Shown: piece by piece, positions 8,730 to 18,346 of the stretch | Layout of the letters: each line of letters opens with the position of its first letter | How positions within the stretch are numbered: position 1 is the stretch's first letter | From: Flavobacterium sp. SUN052 | GTDB taxonomy: Bacteria; Bacteroidota; Bacteroidia; Flavobacteriales; Flavobacteriaceae | Length of the DNA: 64,000 nt | Assembly: GCF_028867935.1 (NCBI RefSeq) | Contig: NZ_JAPQNS010000007.1 | Coordinates: 124,001-188,000, forward strand | Reading direction: 5' to 3' | Notes under the pieces: model-generated | What the model saw: the letters and a program-made list of their open reading frames with translations, nothing else | Database searches by the model: none | What the model was told of the DNA's origin: nothing | Program-made: the position numbers and the translations under genes

Positions 8730-9808
8730 ACATTCTCATTAATGATTCGGCTCACCCGTTCTACATCGTCTTCGGGTAGTTCGGGGTGGAACGGCAACGA
8801 AAGCACCCGAAGGGCGTAATCTTCAGAAACCGGGCAGGATTGTTTACTGCTTTCCGGCAAAAAATCCAGGGTGTTCAGCGACGGATAGAAATACCGGCGG
8901 GGAATAATTTCGTTGGTAGCCAGAGCTGCCATTACGCGCTTCAGCACTACTTCCGATTCAAATACAACAGGGTAATAGGCGTAGTTATAGTCCATTCCCG
9001 GCGTAAGTGTGGGTCGGGTAACCCGGTCGAAGTTCAGCCGAGCATCGTACCACGACGCCACCTTTTTCCGCTTGGCAATAAGGTCTGGTACTTTAGGGAG
9101 CATTACCAATCCCATTGCCGCATGGAACTCCGAATTTTTGGCGTTGATGCCTATACTGAAATAGTCGTCGTTGCGATGTCCAAAGCTTCGGTAGTTGTGC
9201 AACTTCTGGTTCATGTCCTCGTCGTGCGACACAATACAACCACCTTCAATCGTATGGAAAACTTTTGTGGCGTGGAAACTGCACGTGCTCAGATCACCAT
9301 AACTCAAAATGGAACGACCCTTATATTGGGCGCCAAAGGTGTGAGCCGCGTCGTAGATGACCTTGAGGTTGTGCCGGTCTGCAATCTCCTGAATCCGCTC
9401 TACCTGACAGGCATTTCCATACACGTGCGTAGCCATGATGGCCTGCGTCCGATCGGTAATGAGAGGTTCAATTTTATCAGGGTCGATGTTGAAATCGTCA
9501 GGGCTGATGTCAGCGAAGATGGGCGTGCAGTTTTCCCACAAAATGGCATTGGTAGTGGCCACATAGGAAAAAGGAGTTGTGATCACCTCACCTGTAATGC
9601 CCAGAGCTTTTAGTGCCATCTGCAACACCACTGTGCCGTTAGTAGTGAATTTAAGGTACCGAACACCAAGAAATTCCTGTAAATCAGCTTCTAACTCACG
9701 ACCCAGGGGGCCGTCATTAGTAAGGATTCCCGATTTCCAGATTCGTTCTAACTGCTCATGATATTCTTTCGGGTCGGGCAGGAAAGATTTGGTAACGAAT
9801 AGGGGCAT
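8726..9808 (-). CDS. DegT/DnrJ/EryC1/StrS sugar aminotransferase
   Basis: The 360-residue length fits this PLP-dependent family, which converts keto-nucleotide sugars to amino sugars. Visible features are TTNGT near residue 55-59, the PLP-contact segment IYDAAHTFGA (Asp153 and His156) and SFHATKVFHTIEGG with Lys182 as the Schiff-base lysine. RSFGHRNDDYFS and NAKNSEFHAAMG, which line the active site in the family, follow. It is most like enzymes making 3-amino or 4-amino dideoxyhexoses, but the position aminated cannot be decided. It implies an amino sugar in the glycan, fitting the NeuD-like acyltransferase downstream. Confidence 0.9.
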   Translation of the reverse strand: MPLFVTKSFLPDPKEYHEQLERIWKSGILTNDGPLGRELEADLQEFLGVRYLKFTTNGTVVLQMALKALGITGEVITTPFSYVATTNAILWENCTPIFADISPDDFNIDPDKIEPLITDRTQAIMATHVYGNACQVERIQEIADRHNLKVIYDAAHTFGAQYKGRSILSYGDLSTCSFHATKVFHTIEGGCIVSHDEDMNQKLHNYRSFGHRNDDYFSIGINAKNSEFHAAMGLVMLPKVPDLIAKRKKVASWYDARLNFDRVTRPTLTPGMDYNYAYYPVVFESEVVLKRVMAALATNEIIPRRYFYPSLNTLDFLPESSKQSCPVSEDYALRVLSLPFHPELPEDDVERVSRIINENV

Positions 9809-9917
9809 AGTTCATTAATGAAAAATGGGTAATGAAAAATGGATAATGCCAAGTTTCAACAATAGTTTAGGCTTTCAATGCGACATTACACATTTTCCAT
9901 TGTACATTTTTCAACCA
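9809..9917. repeat. Word-like intergenic repeat (AAAAATGG / CCATTTTT family)
   Basis: The left part repeats AATGAAAAATGGGTAATG and AAAAATGGATAATG. The right part has ACATTTTCCATTGTACATTT and the complement of the left words. The two halves can pair imperfectly. The start of the aminotransferase gene and the end of the wzt gene flank it. No other gene is seen here. Confidence 0.6.
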
Positions 9918-11177
9918 TTAATTAATCGGTTCCGCAACGAGCGAATCCATCTGAAATTGAAACTGAGGGCGTACATAACCGGGCCATTTACCGTACCAGG
10001 CTACACCTTCCCGATAATCTTCCACGTCAAATGTCACACCTTCTTCAAGATTGAACAAGGGAGTAACGGTATCTTTTACAATCATCATCGATAGTGTGTA
10101 CGATCCGTCGTTCAGAAAGTACCCCGGAATGGTGCACTCGCCCGATACGATCCCTTTGCCGTAGGGTTGCGATTGCGACCCTACATTGAAAATACATTCA
10201 CCAGTCAGCGAATTCAGGTGCATGCTTAAATTCAGGTTGGCCCGATCCATCATGTTCCAGAACTCAAACCGTACCCGCATCGGCGTCCGTACGTCAATAT
10301 GCGTCAGGTTATCTTGGTACTCGGGAATCAACTCCATGCGCTTGATACGAATCAGATCGTTTCCGGGGGCCGACTCGGGTGTGTCCCAGGTACGGCACAG
10401 GCGTGTACGGGAAACTTTGCTCAGGTAGGTAGCAATCACGGCATTCGTTTCGCCCTGCTCCAGCAACTGTCCTTTTTCGAAATACAGTGTCTTGTTACAG
10501 AGCGCCTGTACTGCAGTAAGGTTATGACTTACAAATAAAATGGTGCGACCACTGGCCGAATTATCACGCATTTTACCAAGACTTTTCTTCTGAAATTCAG
10601 CGTCGCCTACGGCTAGCACTTCATCAACGATCATGATTTCGGGATCGAGGTGCGCCGAAATGGCAAACCCAAGCCGGACATACATACCCGACGAATAGCG
10701 CTTCACGGGCGTATCCAAAAACTTTTCGACGCCAGCAAAATCGACAATAGCATCGAACTGCTTTTTAATCTCGCTCCGCGACATTCCCAACAGTGACCCG
10801 TTCAGGAAAATATTCTCCCGACCTGTTAGTTCAGGGTGGAAACCCGTACCAACCTCCAGCAAAGAAGCCACCCGACCTTTGATTCGGACAGAGCCGGTGG
10901 TGGGTTCGATAATCTTGCTCAAAATCTTGAGCAAAGTCGATTTCCCCGCGCCATTATGGCCCACAATACCCACCCGGTCGCCCTGTTCGACGTTGAAACT
11001 TACATCGCGTAGCGCCCAGAATTCCTCGTGGGTCAGTTCCTCATCGTCGGGGCGTTTCTTTCCGAACAAACTCCGCATATTCTCGCTGATCACATCGCGC
11101 AGGCTATTGGTCCCCTTACCACGTTTGTGATCAATGATATAATGCTTGCTTATATTTTCGACTTTAATAACAGACAT
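9918..11177 (-). CDS. wzt: Polysaccharide ABC exporter ATP-binding protein (Wzt-like)
   Basis: The protein has 419 residues. The ATPase domain carries Walker A GHNGAGKST (73-81), an ABC signature YSSGMYVRLG (161-170) and Walker B IMIVDE (181-186), followed by the H-loop FVSHNL. From about residue 250 a second beta-rich domain follows, as in Wzt proteins whose C-terminal domain recognises the terminal modification of the glycan. This, with the permease gene upstream, points to ABC-transporter-dependent export of an O-antigen or capsule. The extra N-terminal residues 20-52 between the first strand and the core are typical of Bacteroidota members. Confidence 0.92.
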   Translation of the reverse strand: MSVIKVENISKHYIIDHKRGKGTNSLRDVISENMRSLFGKKRPDDEELTHEEFWALRDVSFNVEQGDRVGIVGHNGAGKSTLLKILSKIIEPTTGSVRIKGRVASLLEVGTGFHPELTGRENIFLNGSLLGMSRSEIKKQFDAIVDFAGVEKFLDTPVKRYSSGMYVRLGFAISAHLDPEIMIVDEVLAVGDAEFQKKSLGKMRDNSASGRTILFVSHNLTAVQALCNKTLYFEKGQLLEQGETNAVIATYLSKVSRTRLCRTWDTPESAPGNDLIRIKRMELIPEYQDNLTHIDVRTPMRVRFEFWNMMDRANLNLSMHLNSLTGECIFNVGSQSQPYGKGIVSGECTIPGYFLNDGSYTLSMMIVKDTVTPLFNLEEGVTFDVEDYREGVAWYGKWPGYVRPQFQFQMDSLVAEPIN

Positions 11178-11182
11178 TAGTA

Positions 11183-11262
11183 TTTCGGATTTCAGATTTC
11201 AGATTTCAGGTTGGCGGTTCCGGTTAAGTTATCCGAAATCCGCAATTCCAAATCCGAAATTC
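11183..11262. repeat. Word-like hairpin (CAGATTTC / GAAATCCG family)
   Basis: The left half repeats TTTCGGATTTC and AGATTTCAG. The right half has CCGAAATCC and AAATCCGAAATTC. They pair as an imperfect hairpin between wzm and wzt. The core word GGATTT is shared with the hairpins at 25330-25395 and 28251-28334. Confidence 0.65.
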
Positions 11263-12093
11263 TTAAATATCATCTACAAAACTATTCTCCCGCTTCCGGA
11301 AAAAATAAACTGACAGACTCAGGCAAACCAGTACGATCACCACGGAGTACAGAATACTCTGGGGGTTAAAGTACGCTTTTTCGCCGAGTAAAGCCCAACG
11401 GAACCCGTCAATAATGCCAACCATTGGGTTCAATATGTAAAATTTATAATACCATTGGGTCGAGACTAATCGACTACTGTAAGCAATTGGACAAATGTAA
11501 AAGCCAATCTGCACAATGAACGGTATTAGTTGGCCAATGTCGCGAAACCGAACGTTTACGACCGCAAAAAACAAACCGAACGCAAACGATGCCAACATAG
11601 CCAGTAACATAAACACCGGCAAGAAAATAAGGTGCCAGTCTGGGATAAACCGATACCAGATAGCCAGCACGATAAATAAGCCCAGCGACACCAAAAAGTC
11701 GATAAAGCTAACTGCTATCGAGCTAAGTGGCATAATCAGCCGGGGAAAATACACTTTTGTGACGAGGTTTGAGTTTAGCGTCACACTGTTACTTACCTGC
11801 GTAAAGGCTGTAGCAAAGAACGTCCAGATGGTAATGCCGCCCAATACCATGAGTGGATATGGAATACCCGGATCGGGTGGTAGTTTAGCTACATTGCTAA
11901 ACACAAATACCATAATGAGCATGGTTGTCAATGGGCGAATCAAGCCCCAGGCTGCACCCAACGCAGTTTGCTTATACCGTACCGACACATCGCGCATCGA
12001 GAGAATGTATAACAACTCGCGGTTGCGCCATAAATCACGCCAATAATGCCGCTCCGAGCGGCCGGGTTCAATAACAACTTCCTGTGTTCTCAA
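11263..12093 (-). CDS. wzm: Polysaccharide ABC exporter permease (Wzm-like)
   Basis: The 276-residue ABC-2 type permease has about six membrane segments. It starts with a cytoplasmic amphipathic stretch ending in HYWRDLWRNRELLYIL, then RDVSVRYKQTALGAAWGLIRPL, which is the conserved coupling region of Wzm/TagG proteins. The last loop NPMVGIIDGFRWALLG is also characteristic. It pairs with the Wzt ATPase encoded just downstream to move lipid-linked glycan across the inner membrane. Confidence 0.93.
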   Translation of the reverse strand: MRTQEVVIEPGRSERHYWRDLWRNRELLYILSMRDVSVRYKQTALGAAWGLIRPLTTMLIMVFVFSNVAKLPPDPGIPYPLMVLGGITIWTFFATAFTQVSNSVTLNSNLVTKVYFPRLIMPLSSIAVSFIDFLVSLGLFIVLAIWYRFIPDWHLIFLPVFMLLAMLASFAFGLFFAVVNVRFRDIGQLIPFIVQIGFYICPIAYSSRLVSTQWYYKFYILNPMVGIIDGFRWALLGEKAYFNPQSILYSVVIVLVCLSLSVYFFRKRENSFVDDI

Positions 12094-12115
12094 AAAAGTA
12101 GGCAGTTTTCAGTGG

Positions 12116-12166
12116 CAGTAAGCCGTATTCCGTCGCAGCACACTGCCCACTGAATACGGCTTACTG
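12116..12166. repeat. Perfect 15-bp inverted repeat between wzz-like and wzm genes
   Basis: Arms 12116-12130 and 12152-12166 (CAGTAAGCCGTATTC and its complement) flank a 21-base loop with GCAGTG/CACTGC words. It is another member of the word-like intergenic hairpins of this window and could act as an attenuator inside the operon. Confidence 0.65.
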
Positions 12167-12176
12167 TTTACTTCTT

Positions 12177-13298
12177 TCATCCCTCCTGCATAATAGACCG
12201 GTAGGTCTCGCGGAAGAAAATAATTATAATGCTTAAAATTAAGCCTAGTACGATCCCCGCCTGGGCGGCAATAGACGTACGAATTTCTTTGTAAAGTGGT
12301 AATGAAACCGGTTCAATCTCTGTGAAAAGGGGCGCTTCTTTAATAAGGGACAACCGCATGTTGTCCTGCTGCTGTAAAGCCGAAAAATACTGCTGACTCA
12401 AAAACGTTGAGTTACGGGTCAGCCGGGTTTCCTGGATCTGAGCGCGGGCTACAACAACCTGCTGATTCTGGTCTATTTGACGGGCCAGCTGATTCTCGGT
12501 GCCAGTTAATACGCGGTAAAGCGAATCAGTACGTTCTTCGAGCAGGGCATACATCTCGCGGGATTTTTTGGTTTGTTTTTCCCGATAGTCTTCCTCAATT
12601 GTTTTGAGGTGGGTTTCCACAAACACTTTCGTCAGGTCTTCATCTTCCATGAAACCCTCCAACCGCATAAACGACGATTTACGCTCAGGCTGAGATACAC
12701 CCATCTCCGTAAGGATACGCTTGTAAATCTGATCCATGGCAATAATCTCCTGCTTATTGTATTCAATTGGCTTTTTGGCGCTGTCCAGTTTAAATGCCCG
12801 GAGCGTATCATCGTCCTCCCATTCTTTATCGCGGATGCCGCTATGCTGAATGTAGTAGTTAACCAGCAACGTATCGACCCCGTGAATTTTAACGGTTTTC
12901 ATCAGCGTCTTCTCTACTACTGGCCGCGACTTGGCGTAGATCATGAAGTTGTCACCCACAAAAATGTTAGCATCCGGCGCACCACCGCCTAATCCAAAAG
13001 CACTGGCTAGCGCTCCCAAATCGCCCATGCCGTTTTGAGTCGGGCTTCCTCCGCCGAGGTTGAAGGTAATACCGCCGTTATAGATTGGCTTGCGTTTCTC
13101 GGAGACATCGATGAATTTTCCAATCACACCACCAATAACCATCAAGCCCACAATGAGTTTCCAATACCGCTTAAAAACGTGCCTGAGGTTAAATACCTGT
13201 AGCATGACCGCTTTAGGCGACAGCTGATCGGGGGGTACAGGCCGAACCAGCGGGGCGGGTATGTTGCCGTTGTTTGGAACGGGTGAATTCGGGTTCAT
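12177..13298 (-). CDS. Wzz/GumC-like polysaccharide chain-length protein
   Basis: The 373-residue protein has one membrane segment near residues 48-66 (LIVGLMVIGGVIGKFI) and a second near the C-terminus (AGIVLGLILSIIIIFF), bracketing a large periplasmic domain. This is the Wzz topology. The periplasmic part begins with a Gly-rich stretch and contains a long helical region with many Gln and Arg (about 225-300), as expected for a coiled coil. No tyrosine-kinase domain is attached. The neighbouring Wza-like gene suggests a trans-envelope export complex. Chain-length control is inferred from family and context. Confidence 0.82.
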   Translation of the reverse strand: MNPNSPVPNNGNIPAPLVRPVPPDQLSPKAVMLQVFNLRHVFKRYWKLIVGLMVIGGVIGKFIDVSEKRKPIYNGGITFNLGGGSPTQNGMGDLGALASAFGLGGGAPDANIFVGDNFMIYAKSRPVVEKTLMKTVKIHGVDTLLVNYYIQHSGIRDKEWEDDDTLRAFKLDSAKKPIEYNKQEIIAMDQIYKRILTEMGVSQPERKSSFMRLEGFMEDEDLTKVFVETHLKTIEEDYREKQTKKSREMYALLEERTDSLYRVLTGTENQLARQIDQNQQVVVARAQIQETRLTRNSTFLSQQYFSALQQQDNMRLSLIKEAPLFTEIEPVSLPLYKEIRTSIAAQAGIVLGLILSIIIIFFRETYRSIMQEG

Positions 13299-13327
13299 AT
13301 ACTAAATCTGTCTGTCTTTAATGGGTA

Positions 13328-16012
13328 TTACTGAATATTTCGGAAGGCCAACACACCCAATATGAGGGTGAATACCGATGAGGTGATGGTTGTTACCTGC
13401 GAAATAATCTGCTGTGGTGTAATAGGATTAGTTGTAGTGCGTGGCACAATTATCTCCGAGCCGGGTTCTACACGCGGGTAAATGTTGAAAAACATGAACT
13501 TACGAGTCCGGTCGACGGAGCCATTCGCGTATACAACAAACGATTTTTTACGTTGCGATTTGTCGGTAAAACCACCTGCCTGACTGATGTAGTCCTGGAA
13601 GTTTTGCCCGTTGCGGTATTTAACCGTTGTAGGCAGCAGCAATTCCCCTTGCAAACGCACCGTTTCCAGTTGCTTGGGAATGCGGAGCAAGTCACCTTCC
13701 AGCACCAGAATGTCTTCGTCGGAACCGGGGTTATCCAGAATCTTTTGTAAGTTAATACCAATCGACTCCGTCTTGTAAGGCGTAACGGCCTCGATCTGAA
13801 CCACGCTTTTGCGCGCATCATCAGCCAGCTCATCTACCGACCGCTGCCGCTGGGCCAATTCGTCGTCGCTCAGTTTAATCGTACGGATTAGGGTAGCTCC
13901 CCGCACATAGGCAAATGGTGTAAGGCCACCCGCCAGCTTCACCATATCCGACACCTTCTGGTCTTTGGTTTTGATCGGATATGCGCCAGGAAGCGTTACT
14001 TCTCCTTCAACCCGGGCATACGTCTGAATCTGGTAATTAGGAGACCGGCGAACGATGACTTGGTCGAATGGCTGCAACAGGAACTTGCTATCGCTGCTTT
14101 TTATAGTCAGGTCACGATCTACATTGAAAATGAACGTTTCGGCAACCTGCGCCGACTTCGAATTAATATCAACATCTTTTTTCCGGCGTACCACCTCAAC
14201 CTGAGCGGCTGCGGCTGACTCTTTCAGTCCTCCGGCCCGGAAAATGAGGTCTTCGAGCGTCATGTTCGACGCAAATTGAACACCATCAGCGGGTACATTT
14301 ACTTCGCCCTGAATGGATACGCTGGCCCCTTCAGCCAGTTCAAAGCGCGACGTGATAATGACTTGATCTTCGCGCTGCAATGGTACATCGGGCGTTGTTC
14401 CATTCAGTACATCAGCCAGGTTGATGGGTATGGTTTCGAAGGATAAATCTTCGCGGGTTCTGATAATCTGAATCCGGCCGGTGAAAGCATCGCCTTTTAA
14501 GCCTTCCGCGTTGTCGATCAGCTGCCGAATCGTTTTATTCTGATCCAGCGAGTACCGGCCAGGCCGGTATACGGCTCCCTGAATATTCACCTGGTTCTCA
14601 AACCGGTCGAGCAATTGCTCCACATCGACCTGATCGCCATCCTGCATGACAAACGTTTTGAAATCGTTCTGCGTCACATCAATTACTTTACGTTCGCGGT
14701 CGGTCAGGCGCGTTACTTTAACCCGGTTACGGTACGCGTTGGCAGCAAAGTCGGCAGCATAATAGAGGAGTTTATCCAGTGTTTCGCCGGGCAACATCTC
14801 AAAGATATTGTTACGATTTACGGTTCCTGTTATCTCCACCCGGCTAATGTATTTGCCAAAGCGAATGATGTCGCCATCCTGAAGCCGAATATCGTTACGT
14901 TGAATTCCCGTCAGCAGGTAATCATACAGGTCAAGCGTGGTCAGGACTTTACCACCCCGAATCACGTTAACCCGCCGATACGAACCCAACAAATCGGGGC
15001 CAGCCGCCTGGTAAATAGCGTTCATCACTGTTGCTAATGACGACATCACGTACGTACCGGGGCGGAATGCTTCGCCTAAAACAGACACCCGGATGCTCCG
15101 TAATCCGCCCAGGGACACCTCCAAATAGGTATTTTGTGGACCGTAAGAACTGCTCTTCAAGCCAACAAACTTAGAGGACAGGCGGCTTGCAATCCGTGCT
15201 TTAACAGCTTCAACTGTTAAGCCAGACACGTTGACAGGGCCGATACCCGTCTGTTGAGTAAAGTAGATATTACCCTCTTTTGACACAGACTGGCTGAAAT
15301 CGGCTTCGGTATAGCCGTACAACTGAATGTTCAGGGCATCTCCGGGTCCAACTACGTAATTACGGGGCGTAGCCACGTTGTTGTTTGCCTGGAAGGTATT
15401 GGCGTAGAGAGGGTTGTTAAAAATTTCGTAGCCGAATATTTTTGCCCGCAACCGTTCCCGCTCCCGCGCCCGAGCGGCTGCGTAACCGTCTTCAAGCACT
15501 TCTTCGGTGCTTTTCTGTACCTGCTCATCGCCCTGCTCAACGGCGTTTGGATCGGTTACGACCGGAGTTCCATCGGGGTTGAGTACAGGTTGGCCGTTCT
15601 GCCCATTTTGAGCATTGGGCTGCCCATTGGCGTTGGTTCCCTGCTGCGTTTGTACAGACCCGTTAGCGGCACGGCCAGTCTGATTCTGTCCATTAGTAGG
15701 GATGTTGGCAGGTGTGCTGGCCCGGTTGTTTGGCGAGGTTGTTCCAGGCAAGCCCGTTTGCCCGGCACGACCAGGTATCGTATTGCCGGGCACGGTTCCG
15801 CTGGGCTGAGCAGCGCCCGGACGGGCACTTGGCTGGGCCGCTGGGGCCGTTGGAGCCACAACTTGGGCAGTAACTGATTGTGATTGAAGGAACAAACCCA
15901 TTAAAACCAGCGAAAAGGCTGATTTTATTGCTGATCGAGCAATTTGTGGGCAGAGAGCTTGGGTGTGTGCCAGTGAAGGGCGCAATTCTTTTTGCATATT
16001 TTTTAGATGCAT
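13328..16012 (-). CDS. SLBB-domain polysaccharide export protein (Wza-like, outer membrane)
   Basis: The protein has 894 residues, much longer than Wza of about 380. A signal peptide lies at about residues 24-49 (AFSLVLMGLFLQSQSVTAQ). Residues ~50-160 form a low-complexity linker rich in Gly, Gln, Asn, Pro and Thr. A polysaccharide-export (Poly_export) domain follows near YVVGPGDALNIQLYGY. Several SLBB beta-grasp repeats come next, recognisable by recurring pieces such as VLGEAFRPGTYVM, ITGTVNRNNIFEML, IQGAVYRPGRYSL, IQGEVNVPADGV, VEGEVTLPGAYPI and LQGELLLPTTVKY. A hydrophobic segment ends the protein. It probably forms the outer-membrane exit channel. As first gene of the minus-strand run it sits next to the likely promoter region. 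Confidence 0.88.
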   Translation of the reverse strand: MHLKNMQKELRPSLAHTQALCPQIARSAIKSAFSLVLMGLFLQSQSVTAQVVAPTAPAAQPSARPGAAQPSGTVPGNTIPGRAGQTGLPGTTSPNNRASTPANIPTNGQNQTGRAANGSVQTQQGTNANGQPNAQNGQNGQPVLNPDGTPVVTDPNAVEQGDEQVQKSTEEVLEDGYAAARARERERLRAKIFGYEIFNNPLYANTFQANNNVATPRNYVVGPGDALNIQLYGYTEADFSQSVSKEGNIYFTQQTGIGPVNVSGLTVEAVKARIASRLSSKFVGLKSSSYGPQNTYLEVSLGGLRSIRVSVLGEAFRPGTYVMSSLATVMNAIYQAAGPDLLGSYRRVNVIRGGKVLTTLDLYDYLLTGIQRNDIRLQDGDIIRFGKYISRVEITGTVNRNNIFEMLPGETLDKLLYYAADFAANAYRNRVKVTRLTDRERKVIDVTQNDFKTFVMQDGDQVDVEQLLDRFENQVNIQGAVYRPGRYSLDQNKTIRQLIDNAEGLKGDAFTGRIQIIRTREDLSFETIPINLADVLNGTTPDVPLQREDQVIITSRFELAEGASVSIQGEVNVPADGVQFASNMTLEDLIFRAGGLKESAAAAQVEVVRRKKDVDINSKSAQVAETFIFNVDRDLTIKSSDSKFLLQPFDQVIVRRSPNYQIQTYARVEGEVTLPGAYPIKTKDQKVSDMVKLAGGLTPFAYVRGATLIRTIKLSDDELAQRQRSVDELADDARKSVVQIEAVTPYKTESIGINLQKILDNPGSDEDILVLEGDLLRIPKQLETVRLQGELLLPTTVKYRNGQNFQDYISQAGGFTDKSQRKKSFVVYANGSVDRTRKFMFFNIYPRVEPGSEIIVPRTTTNPITPQQIISQVTTITSSVFTLILGVLAFRNIQ

Positions 16013-16324
16013 GATCTACATCGTCGGGCTAAACCCGTGTTGGTAGGCTAACGTTATGGCCGCGAAAAACGTACTTTAGTCTATTCAGGTAGCAAAGTAA
16101 ACGAACTTTGATGGCATTCTAAATAGTTTTCTATTTGCCGGGTTTTTTTCGTATCTTGCTACGTGGCAAAAGTTGGTCACCCATGTTTTTGTATTTTACC
16201 CTGAAAGTGGGAATTTGGTGAGTAGGATAAATGGATAATTAAAGTGAATTAGTACTAAATGACTTATTTACCCCAACTAGCCTAATCATCAATTTACCTA
16301 ATTACCCCAGTTACCCAAATATCA
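16013..16324. promoter_or_regulatory. Divergent promoter region between polysaccharide operon and parE
   Basis: This 312-base AT-rich gap separates two divergent genes, so promoters for both must lie here. No clear Bacteroidota -33/-7 pair (TTTG with TAnnTTTG at correct spacing) was found in either direction. The part at 16205-16320 contains the words GGATAAATGG, TTACCTAATTACCCC and GTTACCC, related to the hairpin at 23256-23299. Confidence 0.5.
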
Positions 16325-18217
16325 ATGACAGATAATATCACTAAGTCCGTTCAGTACAACGAAGATAGTATCCGTTCTTTAGACTGGCGCGAACATATTC
16401 GTTTGCGGCCAGGTATGTATATCGGCAAATTAGGCGATGGTTCCGCTGCCGACGATGGCATTTACGTGTTGTTGAAAGAAGTAGTCGATAACTGTATCGA
16501 CGAACACGTAATGGGAAACGGAAAAAACATTGAAATCAAAGTAACCGACCACCGGGTCGAAATTCGAGATTACGGTCGGGGGATACCACTCGGCAAAGTA
16601 GTGGAGGTCGTTTCCAAAATCAATACGGGTGGCAAGTATGACTCGGGGGCCTTCCAGAAATCAGTTGGTCTTAATGGTGTTGGTACCAAGGCTGTCAACG
16701 CGTTGTCATCTTATTTTAAGGTGCAGTCGTACCGGGAAGGCAAATCCGTCTGGGCCGAGTTCGAACGGGGTGTGTTAACCAATACGGGTGAGCAAATCAC
16801 CAATGAGCGTAATGGTACGCTGGTCAGCTTTGAACCCGATGATACGGTGTTCAAAAATTTCCACTACATACCGCAGTATCTGGAGAATATGATCTGGAAC
16901 TACTGCTACCTTAACGCCGGCCTTGTTATCACGTTCAATCGCCAGAAATACGTTTCGCAGAATGGATTGCTCGACCTGCTCCGTAATAAAACCGACGAAG
17001 ATGCGCTCCGCTACCCGATCATTCACCTGAAAGGGCAGGATCTGGAAATTGCTCTGACGCACGGCAATCAATATGGCGAAGAGTATTATTCATTCGTCAA
17101 TGGGCAATATACCACCCAGGGAGGTACTCACCTTGCCGCTCTTCGCGAGGCTGTAGTTAAAACCATTCGGGACCACTTCGGGAAAGATTATGATGCGTCT
17201 GATATCCGGGCCAGTATCATTGCTGCCATTAGCCTTCGGGTTCAGGAGCCGGTTTTTGAGTCGCAGACCAAAACCAAGTTGGGCTCGATCAACATGGCCC
17301 CCGATTCAGATTCAACGTCGGTGCGGTCGTTTGTACTTGATTTTGTAAAAGAGCGTCTCGACGATTACCTGCACATGAATCCCACGATTCGCGATGCCAT
17401 TAAAAAGCGGATCGAACAGTCGGAGCGGGAGCGGAAAGAACTGGCCGGTATTAAGAAACTGGCTAACGAACGTGCAAAAAAAGCCAACCTGCACAACAAA
17501 AAACTGCGTGACTGTCGTCTGCACTTCACCGATCTGAAGGGCGAAGAAAAGCACCAGACAACCTTATTCATTACCGAGGGTGACTCGGCCAGTGGGTCCA
17601 TCACTAAATCGCGCAATGTGCAGACCCAGGCGGTATTCAGTTTGCGGGGAAAACCACTCAATTGCTTTGGGCTGACCAAAAAAGTGGTATACGAAAACGA
17701 GGAGTTCAACCTGCTTCAACACGCATTAGACATTGAAGAAGGGCTGGAATCGCTTCGGTATAATCGGATTGTGGTGGCCACCGATGCCGACGTCGACGGT
17801 ATGCACATTCGTCTGCTGATGCTGACGTTTTTCCTGCAATTTTTCCCTGATCTGGTGCGGAACGGTCACCTGTATATTCTGGAAACGCCCCTGTTCCGGG
17901 TACGCAATCCCAAAAACCACAAGGAGACGGTTTACTGTTATTCGGAAGACGAGAAGCAGTCAGCCATGAACAAATTGACCAAAGGCGGCAAGAAAATCGA
18001 GATTACCCGGTTCAAAGGTCTCGGCGAGATTTCGCCCGATGAGTTTGGTCTGTTTATCGGTGAAAACATGCGTTTGGAGCCGGTTATTATGGAGAAAGAA
18101 ACATCCATTCCGAAGCTTCTGAGTTACTACATGGGCAAGAACACACCCGATCGCCAGCGATTTATCATCGACAATCTGCGGATTGAAAAAGACGTCGAGG
18201 ACGTGGCTTTGGTATGA
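16325..18217 (+). CDS. parE: DNA topoisomerase IV subunit B
   Basis: The 630-residue protein is a type IIA topoisomerase ATPase subunit. The GHKL ATPase domain has [10 protein letters not shown] (51-60, Asn56 for Mg-ATP), DYGRGIP (82-88) and the ATP-lid [16 protein letters not shown] (113-128). The transducer domain follows. The TOPRIM domain starts near residue 412 with ITEGDSASG, and [11 protein letters not shown] near residue 482 supplies the acidic metal ligands. The overall wording ([32 protein letters not shown]) matches Bacteroidota ParE rather than GyrB. It decatenates replicated chromosomes with ParC, which is not in the window. Confidence 0.93.
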   Translation: MTDNITKSVQYNEDSIRSLDWREHIRLRPGMYIGKLGDGSAADDGIYVLLKEVVDNCIDEHVMGNGKNIEIKVTDHRVEIRDYGRGIPLGKVVEVVSKINTGGKYDSGAFQKSVGLNGVGTKAVNALSSYFKVQSYREGKSVWAEFERGVLTNTGEQITNERNGTLVSFEPDDTVFKNFHYIPQYLENMIWNYCYLNAGLVITFNRQKYVSQNGLLDLLRNKTDEDALRYPIIHLKGQDLEIALTHGNQYGEEYYSFVNGQYTTQGGTHLAALREAVVKTIRDHFGKDYDASDIRASIIAAISLRVQEPVFESQTKTKLGSINMAPDSDSTSVRSFVLDFVKERLDDYLHMNPTIRDAIKKRIEQSERERKELAGIKKLANERAKKANLHNKKLRDCRLHFTDLKGEEKHQTTLFITEGDSASGSITKSRNVQTQAVFSLRGKPLNCFGLTKKVVYENEEFNLLQHALDIEEGLESLRYNRIVVATDADVDGMHIRLLMLTFFLQFFPDLVRNGHLYILETPLFRVRNPKNHKETVYCYSEDEKQSAMNKLTKGGKKIEITRFKGLGEISPDEFGLFIGENMRLEPVIMEKETSIPKLLSYYMGKNTPDRQRFIIDNLRIEKDVEDVALV

Positions 18218-18346
18218 TCAGCGAGCAGTGAACAACGAACAGTAGGCGATTTACAAATGAGAGCGTACTTTTGTAGCTTAACTTTTGTCACTATCTGTTA
18301 GGACAACTAACTGCTCGCTGTTAATTGTTCACTGCTCACTGCCCCA
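18218..18346. repeat. Word-like intergenic repeat (CAGTGAAC / GTTCACTG family)
   Basis: The gap between parE and pheA begins with AGCGAGCAGTGAACAACGAACAG and ends with AACTGCTCGCTG, AATTGTTCACTGCTCACTGC. The ends can pair and share words with 2563-2695. No gene is seen inside. Confidence 0.65.

Noticed and set aside
16134..16158. TTTG and TATCTTG boxes as a parE promoter
   Set aside because: The spacing between boxes is about 14 bases, too short for the Bacteroidota -33/-7 arrangement.
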